A stretch of 6,272 bases of DNA, from positions 1 through 6,272 of the forward strand of contig JAJZOS010000045.1 of NCBI GenBank assembly GCA_021851985.1, given 5' to 3'. How positions within the stretch are numbered: position 1 is the first letter of the stretch; each line of letters begins with the position of its first letter. The notes beneath the pieces were generated by a model, which was given only the letters and a program-made list of their open reading frames with translations, had not been told where the DNA came from and searched no databases. Positions 5,871-6,272 of this stretch are shown in pieces. The position numbers and the translations under genes are program-made. The DNA is from Microcaldota archaeon. Lineage in GTDB: Archaea; Micrarchaeota; Micrarchaeia; Micrarchaeales; CABMGC01.

Positions 5871-6044
5871 TTACTTGAGCTCCATCCTGCTTGCGTCAGC
5901 TTTGAATCCTGCAGATGCATGCGCTCCGCTGCAAAACGGCTTCTTTGTTGAATGCCCGCATCTGCACAATGCATACTCTACCTTTCCATCTTTCTTAACA
6001 ATTATTGGTCCATCCTTTGTAAATTCAAATTCTATTTTTTCCAT
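5871..6044 (-). CDS. Small CDGSH-type iron-sulfur protein
   Basis: A 57-residue reading frame on the minus strand starts at ATG 6044 and ends at TAA. It carries the complete metal-ligand pattern of the CDGSH (mitoNEET-like) family: Cys27-x-Cys29, eight residues, Cys38, three residues, His42, written CRCGHSTKKPFCSGAH, followed by the usual GFKA. Three Cys and one His would hold a 2Fe-2S cluster. It is a single-motif, soluble, prokaryotic-type member with no membrane anchor. The signature Asp after the third Cys (CDG) is Ser39, and the following Ser is Ala41, so the signature is CSGAH. The upstream bases GTGAT at 6048-6052 could act as a ribosome binding site, but the TATA box at 6073-6080 predicts an almost leaderless message. 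Specific role unknown; the family is linked to redox and iron-sulfur handling. Confidence 0.85.
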   Translation of the reverse strand: MEKIEFEFTKDGPIIVKKDGKVEYALCRCGHSTKKPFCSGAHASAGFKADASRMELK

Positions 6045-6072
6045 GTCATCACAAAATCTATTGCAATGAACT

Positions 6073-6080
6073 ATTATAAA
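6073..6080 (-). promoter_or_regulatory. Probable TATA box of the CDGSH gene
   Basis: The minus strand reads TTTATAAT, centred about 32 bases before the ATG at 6044, predicting a leader of about six bases. It lies in the 48-base gap after the stop of the upstream membrane protein, so the CDGSH gene probably has its own promoter, though read-through is possible. Confidence 0.5.
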
Positions 6081-6092
6081 TTCCCTTACCTG

Positions 6093-6272
6093 CTACGCCA
6101 TCCTATTTACTGCCTTTTTTGGCATAATTATTTTGAACATATTCGCTGCATGCATAAGCACTCCAATAATCAGCGCAGCTGCGCCAAGCATCGCGAGCGC
6201 TCCGTGTATTGAGAGTACTGCAGATGCAAATAATGCCACTATCCCAAAATTAAGCAGCACATATTCAATTGC
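6093..6272 (-). CDS. Unidentified membrane protein, C-terminal fragment (5' end beyond window)
   Basis: An open frame enters from the right edge and ends at TAG, giving the last 59 residues of a protein. Two hydrophobic helices can be seen, about fragment residues 5-22 and 25-44, the second rich in Ala, Gly and Leu (LAMLGAAALIIGVLMHA). A basic tail follows (MFKIIMPKKAVNRMA), which by the positive-inside rule would face the cytoplasm. No family motif is recognised, and no function can be given from this fragment. Codon use matches the neighbours, which supports it as a real gene. Confidence 0.6.
   Translation of the reverse strand, partial: AIEYVLLNFGIVALFASAVLSIHGALAMLGAAALIIGVLMHAANMFKIIMPKKAVNRMA

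Noticed and set aside
5875..6212. Plus-strand frames at the right end
   Set aside because: They are antisense to the CDGSH gene and the membrane-protein fragment; the minus strand carries the complete CxC...C...H ligand pattern.

Overview
The window reads as archaeal chromosome. Most genes have an AT-rich TATA-like box 25-32 bases upstream of the start codon and little or no leader, as in leaderless archaeal transcripts. Arginine is mostly AGA/AGG and isoleucine often ATA. One gene fits best with a GTG start. The families present also suit Archaea: the methanofuran-type furan synthase MfnB, a phosphomannomutase/phosphoglucomutase of archaeal type, and a stand-alone NAD(P)H-hydrate dehydratase. 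The lineage cannot be fixed from this window. Codon style, base composition and the 14-helix exporter would suit Thermoplasmata or a DPANN group such as Micrarchaeota, but that is only an impression.

Layout from left to right. A minus-strand gene runs off the left edge (1-843); it joins a complete MfnB furan synthase to the start of a TusA-like sulfur-carrier domain. A 125-base gap follows, holding a GC-rich patch that resembles the right end of an IS200/IS605-type element or another structured RNA. Next are msrB (minus) and nnrD (plus), divergent and apparently sharing one TATA box. nnrD converges with a phosphohexomutase gene (minus), with 7 bases between the stop codons. That gene diverges from a 14-helix MFS transporter (plus), which is followed in the same direction by pyrE (plus) with its own promoter. 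pyrE converges with a 57-residue CDGSH iron-sulfur protein (minus). Last is the C-terminal end of an unidentified membrane protein (minus) that runs off the right edge.

There is no obvious single operon; the genes are mostly individually promoted and alternate in strand. Three products concern redox upkeep: MsrB repairs oxidised methionine, NnrD repairs hydrated NAD(P)H, and the CDGSH protein carries a 2Fe-2S cluster. PyrE and the phosphohexomutase are housekeeping enzymes of pyrimidine and sugar-nucleotide synthesis. The most unusual items are the MfnB-TusA fusion, the shared divergent TATA box, the possible orphan element end, and a CDGSH domain whose signature aspartate is a serine.
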